A stretch of DNA of 64,000 nt from Fluviicola sp. (GTDB taxonomy: Bacteria; Bacteroidota; Bacteroidia; Flavobacteriales_D; Crocinitomicaceae), in the NCBI RefSeq assembly GCF_029266855.1, contig NZ_JAQSWB010000003.1, forward strand, positions 248,001 through 312,000, given 5' to 3'. Made by a program: the position numbers and the translations under genes. Position 1 is the stretch's first letter, and every line of letters starts with the position of its first letter. The notes beneath the pieces are model-generated. The model saw only the letters and a list, made by a program, of their open reading frames with translations, had not been told where the DNA came from and did no database searches. This document shows, in pieces, positions 1 through 7,785 of the stretch.

Positions 1-529
1 TATACTTTCCCAATTTCTCCAGGGATCTGGCATATGATAGATGAGCTTGTGAACGGATGAAGTTCGGATGTTTATTTACCAGCTTGGCTAAGTCATTTAC
101 TTTTTCATACTCGTTGACTGCGTAATTTGAACGCATCATAGCAGTAATCAATTCCGGTTCATTGGCAAAAAGTCCGTGACGGTTTTGCTCATACAATGCA
201 AGCGCTTCTTCATCTCTGCCAAGGGCTTGGTAATAATTAGCAAGAGACATTCGGTTTTGAAATGTGTCAGAGAACTTTAAATTGCGCTCAAGCTGTTTCA
301 GATTGCCATGCGGACGAACCACTGTATTCACATTGGAAGTCACTGAATTTAATTTGTCCCGGGTTAGAACAATTGTGAAAAGATAAATCAGGCTGCCAAT
401 AAACGGGAGAAAAATAATAAGCCATAACCACTGGTTTGAATGGCCTTTACGCATACAATGGAATACACAAAATCCCTGCAGGATTAAGGATATAAAATAA
501 TTGGAATACAATAAGTGTATTAGATTCAT
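1..529 (-). CDS. PLDc_N-type membrane protein with TPR-like domain (partial)
   Basis: The frame runs off the left edge, so only about 176 N-terminal codons are visible. I place the start at the ATG at 529 (MNLIHLLYSNYFIS). Residues about 5-55 form two hydrophobic segments separated by a His-Cys-containing turn (CVFHCMRKGHSNQWLWL), which resembles the phospholipase D-nuclease N-terminal membrane module; no PLD catalytic HKD motif is seen in the visible part. From about residue 85 the chain is soluble and helical with TPR-like units (SLANYYQALGRDEEALALYE, then a second helix pair near NEYEKVNDLAKLV). The gene starts 14 bp after the stop of the DUF5686 gene, so it is probably the third gene of the tatC transcript. 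I infer a membrane-anchored TPR adaptor; the enzymatic role, if any, is unknown. Confidence 0.7.
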   Translation of the reverse strand, partial: MNLIHLLYSNYFISLILQGFCVFHCMRKGHSNQWLWLIIFLPFIGSLIYLFTIVLTRDKLNSVTSNVNTVVRPHGNLKQLERNLKFSDTFQNRMSLANYYQALGRDEEALALYEQNRHGLFANEPELITAMMRSNYAVNEYEKVNDLAKLVNKHPNFIRSQAHLSYARSLEKLGKY

Positions 530-543
530 GGCTGAAAAAGAAA

Positions 544-3012
544 TTAAAAAGCGAAGGACCAACGTGCCCGGATTCCCAAAGGAGAAATCCCTGCATACAA
601 ATGGGTAATTCTCCAGACCAAATCGACCCGGCCCAGTTTGAAAATGTTTTCAATCCCCACTGAAGCCTCTGCATATGGAATGTTCCCGAATTGTTTGGTA
701 AAAGATGGAATGATCATTACTTCATTATGTCTTTGACTGATGGCACCATAAGTTATCCGTCCGGTTGTGACTAAGCGCCATTTCAACTTTTTGATCAAAG
801 GAATACGGTCGAATAATAATCCCTGCCAATGCTGTTCGATAAATCCGCCAACGTACCTGTCTGAAATAAATTCAAAATAAGACATGCGGTTGAATGAATT
901 CGTATACAGCCAATAGGATTGACTTCCTTCGTGAACTTTTAAAAAAGGATAAGCAACTGTTCCTAATACGACACCGGCGTTAACTCCATAACGCAGTCTG
1001 CCTAGAACTCCCACATTCCGATTGTGCTCCAATGCAAATTCCAGTTTCTGGTAATTGTAGTCACTCCCGAAAACACCTTTCATCCCAAAGATCCCCTGGA
1101 TGGATAAAATAGGATATTTGGAAGGAAGTGTTGTACGGTCAAAATTTCCTGAAATAAACTCCTCATCCTTACACCATCTGAATCGCAGTGTTACTTCAGA
1201 ACTTTGAACGTGTCTGATCGTATCTAAGCCTCCGGATTCATTTCTTCGTTCGTAGGTGGCAAGACCCAAGGGAGTATATTCTTTCCATTCAAAGCCACCA
1301 AAGATCACAAAATCTTTCCCGAGATCTTTTTCCAGGTTAATCCCGGCCTTGTCGACAAAGGTTAGTTTGTCTAAGGGGCCTGTGCGTAAAAGCGAACTGA
1401 AAGTGGACCCGACGGCTGCCGCAGTAGGTGAAATCCCGATTTGTTCGATATCCCTGTTTCCATAGAATATTAAAAGTCCACGCTTCTTTGGGGTAATATT
1501 GATCCGGGTAGTTAAGCCGTATTTGAATCGTTCGTCGCCAAACCCATAATACAATCTTCCTCCGAATTCAATCCGTTTGGAAAAAGCGTTGGAAGTTCTG
1601 ATGGCTAATCCTGTCCGGAATTTCTCTACGGGGTTAACAGAGATCAGGGAATAAATGGATCCCAGTTCTATTTTCCCTATCGGGTAATAACCGGAGGCAA
1701 GCATGTAGGTCGAGTTCTTCAGGAATTTAAAGAAGGGATCCTGGTTCAGGGAGTCAACCATCTGATCAATTCCATTTTCCTGTTCATTAAGTGGAATGTG
1801 CCTGTGTGCTATCCAATAATCCCTGCTCCGTGTTTTGGCGCTGTCGGCTAATTCAACGGTAAAGTCGCTTTTATAAAAGTCTTCGGGCCGGTCTTTGTTG
1901 ATTACAAAATTCTTTCGGGATGAATATTTCCGGCCATAGAATCCGTATAATTTGGTCCCCTTGGTAACCTTCAGATCCAGGATCATTTTCTCTTCGGTAA
2001 GCATCCACACTTCGGGCATCACCTGGTCGAAATGATGTTCCATGTACATATCCTGCACATAATTGATGTTTGCCCAGGGCGAGAGTTTTGCTTTGAAGGA
2101 TTTTACAGCATAGGTGGTGTCGTTGATCCACATTTCTCCTTCAAAGGTCATATCACCAGTCCTTTTCGGAGCAAAACGCAGCTTATAACACCAGTTGTTG
2201 TCAATAAACATACTATCTTCCAGGTAAAACTTATAATAGTTTCGGGCAAAGTTTGCCACCGGACTGATAAATGCTTTCTGGAAGATATTCAGGTAATTGT
2301 CGTAGATATTGAAATCCAGGTACATTTCTCCTAAAAACTGGTTCAGCTGCAGGTTCTCTATTCCTGAAATCCGGGTTGCAGAAACTAATTCGCGTTTCTT
2401 TTTGGGATTGTTTTTATAACTGAATTGCGAAATGTTTTCTGATAAAATAACCGGCAAATAGGTCTTTCCACCATCCACGGAATCTAAGTAATCCATAACC
2501 AGATCCAGTCGCTTTACAATATCGCGATCTTTGAACTTATCACCGATATTATTGAGATCGATTTGGATCTTGTTGTATAGCTCGTATTCGTAGGAACTTA
2601 ATTTTTCCTTGTTGTTGGCGTCCTTATGAGCGATCACTTTCTTATGCAGGGTTGTGGAAGGAAACTCATCGGGAGGTTTGATGGTCACTTCGGTAATATC
2701 CGATACTGATTCCGTGAGTTGTACATCAATAAGCTGCTCATGGTCTTTTTTTACGGCTTTTGTAACCAGTTTAAACTCAGGCATGAAATAGGTGACACTG
2801 TCTGTAGCATAGTAAGACTGCAGGACATAAAATCCAAGACTGTCCGTGAGTACACCTATTTTCGAGTATTGAAACTGAACCCGAACGTCAGGCATTCCTT
2901 CTCCGGTTGCTGCGTCAACAACGCGTCCTGAAACCTTCGTCTGTTGTGAGTAGACAAAGCTGTGAGTCAGGCAGAGGAAAAATAGAATCCTTAGTTTGAA
3001 CATAGATGGCAT
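544..3012 (-). CDS. DUF5686 outer-membrane protein with carboxypeptidase-like regulatory domain
   Basis: This 822-residue protein has a signal peptide (MFKLRILFFLCLTHSFVYS, cleaved before QQ), then a CarboxypepD_reg-like beta-sandwich at about residues 27-105 (VSGRVVDAATGEGMPDVRV), then the long DUF5686 region, which ends in amphipathic strands expected to form an outer-membrane beta-barrel and a terminal aromatic (RARWSFAF). The family is common in Bacteroidota and of unknown function. Two start codons are possible (3012 or 3003); the second gives a more typical signal peptide. The gene follows tatC by 46 bp and precedes the PLDc_N/TPR gene by 14 bp, which suggests co-transcription. Family assignment is firm from the domain order; a transport or adhesion role is only a guess. 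Confidence 0.85.
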   Translation of the reverse strand: MPSMFKLRILFFLCLTHSFVYSQQTKVSGRVVDAATGEGMPDVRVQFQYSKIGVLTDSLGFYVLQSYYATDSVTYFMPEFKLVTKAVKKDHEQLIDVQLTESVSDITEVTIKPPDEFPSTTLHKKVIAHKDANNKEKLSSYEYELYNKIQIDLNNIGDKFKDRDIVKRLDLVMDYLDSVDGGKTYLPVILSENISQFSYKNNPKKKRELVSATRISGIENLQLNQFLGEMYLDFNIYDNYLNIFQKAFISPVANFARNYYKFYLEDSMFIDNNWCYKLRFAPKRTGDMTFEGEMWINDTTYAVKSFKAKLSPWANINYVQDMYMEHHFDQVMPEVWMLTEEKMILDLKVTKGTKLYGFYGRKYSSRKNFVINKDRPEDFYKSDFTVELADSAKTRSRDYWIAHRHIPLNEQENGIDQMVDSLNQDPFFKFLKNSTYMLASGYYPIGKIELGSIYSLISVNPVEKFRTGLAIRTSNAFSKRIEFGGRLYYGFGDERFKYGLTTRINITPKKRGLLIFYGNRDIEQIGISPTAAAVGSTFSSLLRTGPLDKLTFVDKAGINLEKDLGKDFVIFGGFEWKEYTPLGLATYERRNESGGLDTIRHVQSSEVTLRFRWCKDEEFISGNFDRTTLPSKYPILSIQGIFGMKGVFGSDYNYQKLEFALEHNRNVGVLGRLRYGVNAGVVLGTVAYPFLKVHEGSQSYWLYTNSFNRMSYFEFISDRYVGGFIEQHWQGLLFDRIPLIKKLKWRLVTTGRITYGAISQRHNEVMIIPSFTKQFGNIPYAEASVGIENIFKLGRVDLVWRITHLYAGISPLGIRARWSFAF

Positions 3013-3058
3013 AAAACTAAGAAAAACTCAAAGTAAAAACAAGACGAAGGTTACAGCT

Positions 3059-3847
3059 TTATTCTTCATTTAACCGTGTTTTTTCAACACGTTTCACAAC
3101 AATAATACCGATTTCGTAAAGGAGTAAGATCGGGATACTTACGATCACCTGGGAAATAATATCCGGGGGAGTAATAATTGCTGCTAAAATAAGTACAACC
3201 ACTATGGAGTGTTTACGGTACTTTTTTAAGAATCCGGATGAAACGATTCCCAGTTTCCCCATCAGGTAAGCTACTATCGGAAGCAAAAAGAACAAGCCGG
3301 AATAAAATACAGTAGAAAGAACCGTACTCATATAAGAATTGATCGTAAAGTCATTCTTGATTTCTTTGGTAATCTGGTAAGTTCCGAAGAACTGGACACT
3401 CATCGGGGCTACAATGAAATAACCGAATAAAATTCCAAGAAAGAAAAGCAGGCTCACATAAACGACAATTCCTTTTACCATTTTCTTTTCATTCTGCTTC
3501 AATCCCGGTTTTACGAAAGACCAGAGCTGGTGAAAGATATAGGGAAATCCGATCACCACACCGCCCAGGAAACTCATCCAAAGCGCATAAGAGAATTGGC
3601 CCCCCATGGTGGTTGACTGAAAATTGATTGGAATTTCATCCACGCACATGAAGTTCATGTACCTACAAAAGATATCGAAAGTAAGGAAGTCGGGTTTACT
3701 CATGGAAAGGAAAACATGACGCATGATCCAGTCCTGGTTCCACCAGAGAACAACCGCTAAAACAATAATTACAGCTGCGCATCTGACCAGTCTCCATCTC
3801 AATTCTTCGAGATGCTGTAAGAATGACATATTTTTTTCCTCTTCCAT
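3059..3847 (-). CDS. tatC: Sec-independent protein translocase TatC
   Basis: TatC is the multi-spanning core of the twin-arginine translocase, which binds the RR signal peptide of folded exported proteins. The 262-residue protein has the family N-terminus (MSFLQHLEELRWRLVRCA), six hydrophobic segments, and conserved signatures GFPYIFHQLWSFVKPGL and FGYFIVAPMSVQFF in the middle and RKHSIVVVLILAAIITPPD in the fifth/sixth helix region. A longer start at 3859 is possible, but it lies inside the -7 box I see at 3857-3864, so I use the ATG at 3847; an internal ATG at 3829 (MSFLQHL) is a real alternative. tatA/B is not in the window. It heads a likely operon with the two genes downstream. Confidence 0.95.
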   Translation of the reverse strand: MEEEKNMSFLQHLEELRWRLVRCAAVIIVLAVVLWWNQDWIMRHVFLSMSKPDFLTFDIFCRYMNFMCVDEIPINFQSTTMGGQFSYALWMSFLGGVVIGFPYIFHQLWSFVKPGLKQNEKKMVKGIVVYVSLLFFLGILFGYFIVAPMSVQFFGTYQITKEIKNDFTINSYMSTVLSTVFYSGLFFLLPIVAYLMGKLGIVSSGFLKKYRKHSIVVVLILAAIITPPDIISQVIVSIPILLLYEIGIIVVKRVEKTRLNEE

Positions 3848-3856
3848 ACTTCGGCG

Positions 3857-3864
3857 CAAAGTTA
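3857..3864 (-). promoter_or_regulatory. Probable -7 box of tatC (TAACTTTG)
   Basis: On the minus strand TAACTTTG matches the Bacteroidota -7 consensus TAnnTTTG. It ends 9 bases before the tatC ATG at 3847, leaving almost no leader. I do not see a clear TTTG -33 box at the usual spacing. Confidence 0.5.
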
Positions 3865-4023
3865 ATAATTCATCAAAATTTTCAGGTAATGAAATGTTAA
3901 TAGTTGTTTTTTATTGATTTATCTTGTATTTTAGTGTAGTTGCCGATTTTATAGCGCTTTTGCGTTTTATTATCTGTAATTTCGATTTATTAAATTTAGG
4001 TAATCCTCTAATATTCAAACTTT

Positions 4024-6204
4024 ATGGATCAGAATGATCTAAAAGAAGCACTAAGGAAATTCTTTGGTTTTGATCAATTCAAGGGACAACAGGAAAATAT
4101 AATTACAAATGTCTTACAAAAGAAGAACACGTTTGTAATCATGCCCACCGGTGGTGGGAAGTCTCTTTGTTATCAGCTTCCGGCACTTTTATCAGAAGGT
4201 ACAGCAATTGTAGTTTCTCCATTGATTGCACTGATGAAAAATCAGGTAGATGCAATTCGTAATGTGAGTGATCACAATTCGATTGCACATTTCCTGAATT
4301 CTTCTCTCAGCAAAACTGAAATTAATCGGGTGAAGGATGATATTCTCGCCGGCAAAACCAAATTACTTTATGTAGCCCCCGAATCACTCACCAAACAGGA
4401 AAATATTGATTTCTTAACTTCTGTGCCAATTTCTTTCTTTGCGATCGATGAGGCTCACTGTATTTCGGAATGGGGACATGATTTCCGTCCCGAATACCGG
4501 AGGTTAAGAGAGATCTTTGAGAAAATTTCGGATGTTGCGATCATTGCTTTAACAGCTACCGCAACACCAAAGGTCCAGGCGGATATCCAAAAGAATCTCA
4601 ACATGATGGACGCGAAGTTATTCAAGTCGTCATTTAACCGGGATAATTTGTATTACGAGATCCGGGCAAAAAAGGATGTTGAAAAAGAGATTATCCGGTA
4701 CATTCGTCAGCGCCAGGGAAAATCCGGGATTATTTACTGCCTTTCCAGGAAGAAAGTAGAAGAGATGGCGGAGTTGCTCCAGGTGAACGGGATCAATGCT
4801 TTGGCTTACCATGCCGGTTTGGATGCAACAACGCGTGCGCGCCACCAGGACATGTTCCTGATGGAAGAAGTGGATGTGATTGTTGCTACAATTGCTTTTG
4901 GAATGGGAATCGATAAACCGGATGTGCGATTTGTTATTCACCACGATATTCCAAAATCACTGGAAAGTTATTACCAGGAGACCGGTAGAGCCGGCCGCGA
5001 CGGAGGAGTAGGTGAGTGTATCACCTTTTATTCCTACAAGGATATAGAGAAACTGGAAAAATTCCTTCAGGGAAAACCGGTTGCGGAACAGGAGATTGGA
5101 AAACAGCTCTTAAGCGAAATCGTTTCTTATTCTGAAACTTCGGTTTGTAGGAGAAAATTCATTTTGCATTATTTCGGAGAAGTATTCGATGAAAAAGGAT
5201 GCAACGAAATGTGTGACAATTGTAAGTACCCACGCGAAAAATTAGAAGGGAAAGAATTTGTTCACCAGTTGCTTCAGGTTGTTGATTTCCTTCAGGAACA
5301 ACAAAAGTCGAAACACGTATGTGCCTTTTTATCAGGTGGCATAACAGCCGAGATTAAAAGTTACCGGCATGACCAGGCTCCTTTGTTCGGGGTCGGGAAG
5401 GAGCGCGATGAGCATTTCTGGAATGCTGTAATCAGGCAAACAGTCGTTGCTGGTCTTCTTTATAAGGATATTGAAACTTACGGAACGCTGAAATTTACAG
5501 AGAACGGGAAAGAGTTCTTGGCAAACCCGGTATCGTTTACCTTGTTGAAACAACACGATTATTCTGCTTCGGACGAAGATGAAGGAATCGTTTCTCCCGG
5601 AAAGGGTGGTGCTTTCGATGAGGTGTTATATGATATGCTGATCGATCTGAGAAAGTCGCTTTCAAAACAAAATAACATTCCTCCCTTTGTGATATTCCAG
5701 GAACCATCGTTGAAAGATATGTGCTTCCAGTACCCGATCACAATTGACGAATTGACAAATTGCCAGGGAGTTGGAGCCGGGAAAGCACAAAGATACGGTA
5801 AGCCCTTCGTTGAATTGATCCACAATTATGTGGAGGAGAATGATATTGACAGACCGCAGGATCTGGTGGTTAAATCACTGATCAATAAATCGGTTCTGAA
5901 AGTTCAGCTGATCCAGAATATTGACAGAAAATTACCCCTGGAAGATATTGGGAGAGCTCAGGGAAAATCAATGGATGAAGTAATTGAAGAGATCGAGGCA
6001 ATTGTTTCTTCCGGAACAAGGGTGAATATCAATTACTACATCGATGATATCCTGGATTCGGATAATCAGGAAGAGATCTACGAGTACTTTTCTGAAGCTG
6101 AAACAGATGATCTTGCCACGGCTTATCATGAATTCGACGGTGATTATACCGAAGAAGAATTGCGCCTGATGCGGATCAAGTTTATGAGTGAAATGGCTAA
6201 TTAA
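4024..6204 (+). CDS. recQ: ATP-dependent DNA helicase RecQ
   Basis: RecQ unwinds DNA 3' to 5' in recombination and fork repair. The 726-residue protein has Walker A TGGGKS (residues 42-47), the DEAH box (142-145) in the RecQ signature FFAIDEAHCISEWGHDFRPE, the arginine-finger motif YYQETGRAGRDG in helicase domain 2, a four-cysteine zinc-binding region (CRRKFILHYFG ... CNEMCDNC) near 375-405, a winged-helix RQC region, and an HRDC-like domain at about 530-605. The extra C-terminal 100 residues, ending in an acidic stretch, make it longer than the about 610-residue E. coli protein; this long form is usual in Bacteroidota. It is divergent from tatC and converges on thyA, separated by a bidirectional terminator. 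Confidence 0.95.
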   Translation: MDQNDLKEALRKFFGFDQFKGQQENIITNVLQKKNTFVIMPTGGGKSLCYQLPALLSEGTAIVVSPLIALMKNQVDAIRNVSDHNSIAHFLNSSLSKTEINRVKDDILAGKTKLLYVAPESLTKQENIDFLTSVPISFFAIDEAHCISEWGHDFRPEYRRLREIFEKISDVAIIALTATATPKVQADIQKNLNMMDAKLFKSSFNRDNLYYEIRAKKDVEKEIIRYIRQRQGKSGIIYCLSRKKVEEMAELLQVNGINALAYHAGLDATTRARHQDMFLMEEVDVIVATIAFGMGIDKPDVRFVIHHDIPKSLESYYQETGRAGRDGGVGECITFYSYKDIEKLEKFLQGKPVAEQEIGKQLLSEIVSYSETSVCRRKFILHYFGEVFDEKGCNEMCDNCKYPREKLEGKEFVHQLLQVVDFLQEQQKSKHVCAFLSGGITAEIKSYRHDQAPLFGVGKERDEHFWNAVIRQTVVAGLLYKDIETYGTLKFTENGKEFLANPVSFTLLKQHDYSASDEDEGIVSPGKGGAFDEVLYDMLIDLRKSLSKQNNIPPFVIFQEPSLKDMCFQYPITIDELTNCQGVGAGKAQRYGKPFVELIHNYVEENDIDRPQDLVVKSLINKSVLKVQLIQNIDRKLPLEDIGRAQGKSMDEVIEEIEAIVSSGTRVNINYYIDDILDSDNQEEIYEYFSEAETDDLATAYHEFDGDYTEEELRLMRIKFMSEMAN

Positions 6205-6270
6205 AGGATTAGTAGACTACAACACTAAGACTTTGAAATTGCTTGCGTAAAAAAAGACATATGAAATAAA

Positions 6271-6304
6271 CAAGTAGGGGTGAAAAATTTTTCACCCCTA
6301 CTTG
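6271..6304. terminator. Bidirectional terminator between recQ and thyA
   Basis: A perfect 34-bp palindrome with 17-bp arms (CAAGTAGGGGTGAAAAA and its complement) lies between the converging recQ and thyA stops. A GC-rich stem part with A/T at the centre and T-rich sequence on both sides fits a terminator serving both genes. Confidence 0.85.
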
Positions 6305-6306
6305 TT

Positions 6307-7101
6307 TTATACCGCTACTGCCGCCTTAATATGCGGATGCGGATCATAGTTTAATAATTCAAAATCTTCGTATTTAAATCCGAAAATGTCTTTTACATCC
6401 GGATTGATCTTCATCGTTGGAAGCGGTCTGAAATCGCGTTCCAGTTGCAATTTTGCCTGGTCCAAATGATTGGAGTACAAATGTGCGTCACCAAGTGTGT
6501 GAATAAATTCTCCGGGTTTCAGATCGCAAACTTGTGCTACCATCATGGTTAATAAAGCGTAAGAAGCAATGTTGAAAGGAACCCCTAAAAAGGTGTCCGC
6601 GGATCGCTGGTACAATTGACAGCTTAATTTTCCTTCGGCAACATAAAATTGGAACATGGTATGACATGGAGGTAAAGCCATATTGTCTACATATGCGACG
6701 TTCCATGCATTCACGATCAGTCTTCGGGAATTCGGATTTTTCTTGATCTGCTCAATTAAATTGGAGATCTGATCAATGGAACCACCGTCAGGAGTGGGCC
6801 ATGAACGCCATTGGTAACCGTAAACAGGTCCCAGGTTTCCGTTTTCATCCGCCCATTCATCCCAAATAGAAACATTGTTTTCCTTCAGGTATCGAATATT
6901 CGTATCACCCTGAAGAAACCACAATAGCTCATGTATGATCGAACGAAGGTGTAATTTTTTCGTTGTCAGGACAGGAAATCCATCTTCCAGGTTGAAGCGC
7001 ATTTGATATCCGAAAGTGGATAAAGTACCTGTGCCGGTGCGGTCTCCTTTGAAAGTTCCCTTGTCCAGAATGTGCTGTAATAAATCGTGATATTGTTTCA
7101 T
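6307..7101 (-). CDS. thyA: Thymidylate synthase
   Basis: ThyA makes dTMP from dUMP with methylene-tetrahydrofolate. The 264-residue length equals the E. coli enzyme. The catalytic cysteine is Cys146 in [12 protein letters not shown]; other signatures are [11 protein letters not shown] (phosphate-binding arginine region), the [20 protein letters not shown] block and the C-terminal [12 protein letters not shown]. It needs a dihydrofolate reductase to recycle its cofactor; folA lies 28 kb away at 35098. The start at 7101 fits the family N-terminus ([15 protein letters not shown]). It shares a palindromic terminator with recQ. Confidence 0.97.
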   Translation of the reverse strand: MKQYHDLLQHILDKGTFKGDRTGTGTLSTFGYQMRFNLEDGFPVLTTKKLHLRSIIHELLWFLQGDTNIRYLKENNVSIWDEWADENGNLGPVYGYQWRSWPTPDGGSIDQISNLIEQIKKNPNSRRLIVNAWNVAYVDNMALPPCHTMFQFYVAEGKLSCQLYQRSADTFLGVPFNIASYALLTMMVAQVCDLKPGEFIHTLGDAHLYSNHLDQAKLQLERDFRPLPTMKINPDVKDIFGFKYEDFELLNYDPHPHIKAAVAV

Positions 7102-7190
7102 TTGAGTGTTGAAATGAGCATTCGAAAACTAATCCCGAAGTTAGGAAAATTAATCGCTGGCATCATGATTTGGTTGATAATTCGATCGCT

Positions 7191-7215
7191 TTGTTGATTC
7201 CTTTATCTATTTTTG
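7191..7215 (+). promoter_or_regulatory. Probable promoter of the small secreted protein at 7231
   Basis: TATTTTTG at 7208-7215 fits TAnnTTTG, with TTG at 7191 about 14 bases upstream, which is shorter than usual spacing. Its position makes the longer TTG start at 7213 unlikely. Confidence 0.4.
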
Positions 7216-7230
7216 CCCAAAAGGAAGACA

Positions 7231-7608
7231 ATGCGTTTTTATTTATTACTTCTGGTCTTTACTTACTCCTTTAGCGGAAATTCACAGGAAATCAAAAAGA
7301 AATATTTTGGAACATACGCCGGTGAAATTCCTTCTTATGCATTGCAATTGGGGGAAGAAGTTTTCGAGGTTCAGGCTGCTCCGATTGAAGTTCAGTTGAA
7401 ACCGGAAGGGATACTGCTGGAAAAAATAGCTTCAAACGAAATTAACGGAACTTATCAGTTTATAAAAGAGGACAAGAACAGAATTTACTTTGAAGTAAAG
7501 CTTGAGGGACAATTTATTCCCGAAAGTTATGTTCTCTACAAAAAAGATAAGCGCCTGGAACGGAAAGGGATTTACCCGCAGCCAGATGTCTTCCTGAGAA
7601 AGATTTAG
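7231..7608 (+). CDS. Small secreted protein of unknown function
   Basis: I do not recognise this 125-residue protein. It has a clear signal peptide (MRFYLLLLVFTYSFSGNSQ, cleaved near Ser-Gln) and a compact mature part of about 105 residues rich in beta-strand-like alternation (YFGTYAGEIPSYALQLG, GTYQFIKEDKNRIYFEVKL). There is no lipobox and no T9SS tail, so it is probably periplasmic. The ATG at 7231 is preceded by AGGAAG; a TTG at 7213 in frame is rejected because it overlaps the -7 box and would put charged residues before the signal peptide. It is a lone gene divergent from thyA. Confidence 0.65.
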   Translation: MRFYLLLLVFTYSFSGNSQEIKKKYFGTYAGEIPSYALQLGEEVFEVQAAPIEVQLKPEGILLEKIASNEINGTYQFIKEDKNRIYFEVKLEGQFIPESYVLYKKDKRLERKGIYPQPDVFLRKI

Positions 7609-7623
7609 CACAAGCTCTTTTTG

Positions 7624-7650
7624 ACCGCAAGGATCACAAAGCACACGAAG
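7624..7650. repeat. Degenerate ACCNCNAAGNNCAC-type repeat, copy 1
   Basis: ACCGCAAGGATCACAAAGCA and following bases resemble the short 'accacgaagacac' type repeats that litter intergenic DNA in Bacteroidota. It is in inverted orientation to the copy at 7755-7780; the two bracket about 100 AT-rich bases between the small secreted protein and the CotH gene. Confidence 0.4.
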
Positions 7651-7754
7651 AAATAATTCCTCATTAATATACAGTTATAAGTTATAGTCTTTCAAACGGA
7701 TATTTCATCCATAAGCTATAACATTCACAAGTCATATAATCCTAAAATAAAAAG

Positions 7755-7780
7755 CCTCGTGCTCTTAGTGTCTTCGTGGT
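7755..7780. repeat. Degenerate ACCACGAAGACAC-type repeat, copy 2 (inverted)
   Basis: On the minus strand this reads ACCACGAAGACACTAAGAGC and onward, a recognisable relative of copy 1 at 7624-7650. It sits directly after the CotH gene stop and may be part of its 3' end; no U-rich terminator is obvious. Confidence 0.4.
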
Positions 7781-7785
7781 AAAAA

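Noticed and set aside
447-674. 75-codon minus frame at the left end
   Set aside because: It overlaps the end of the DUF5686 gene and start of the PLDc_N gene in a different phase; the true frame starts at 529.
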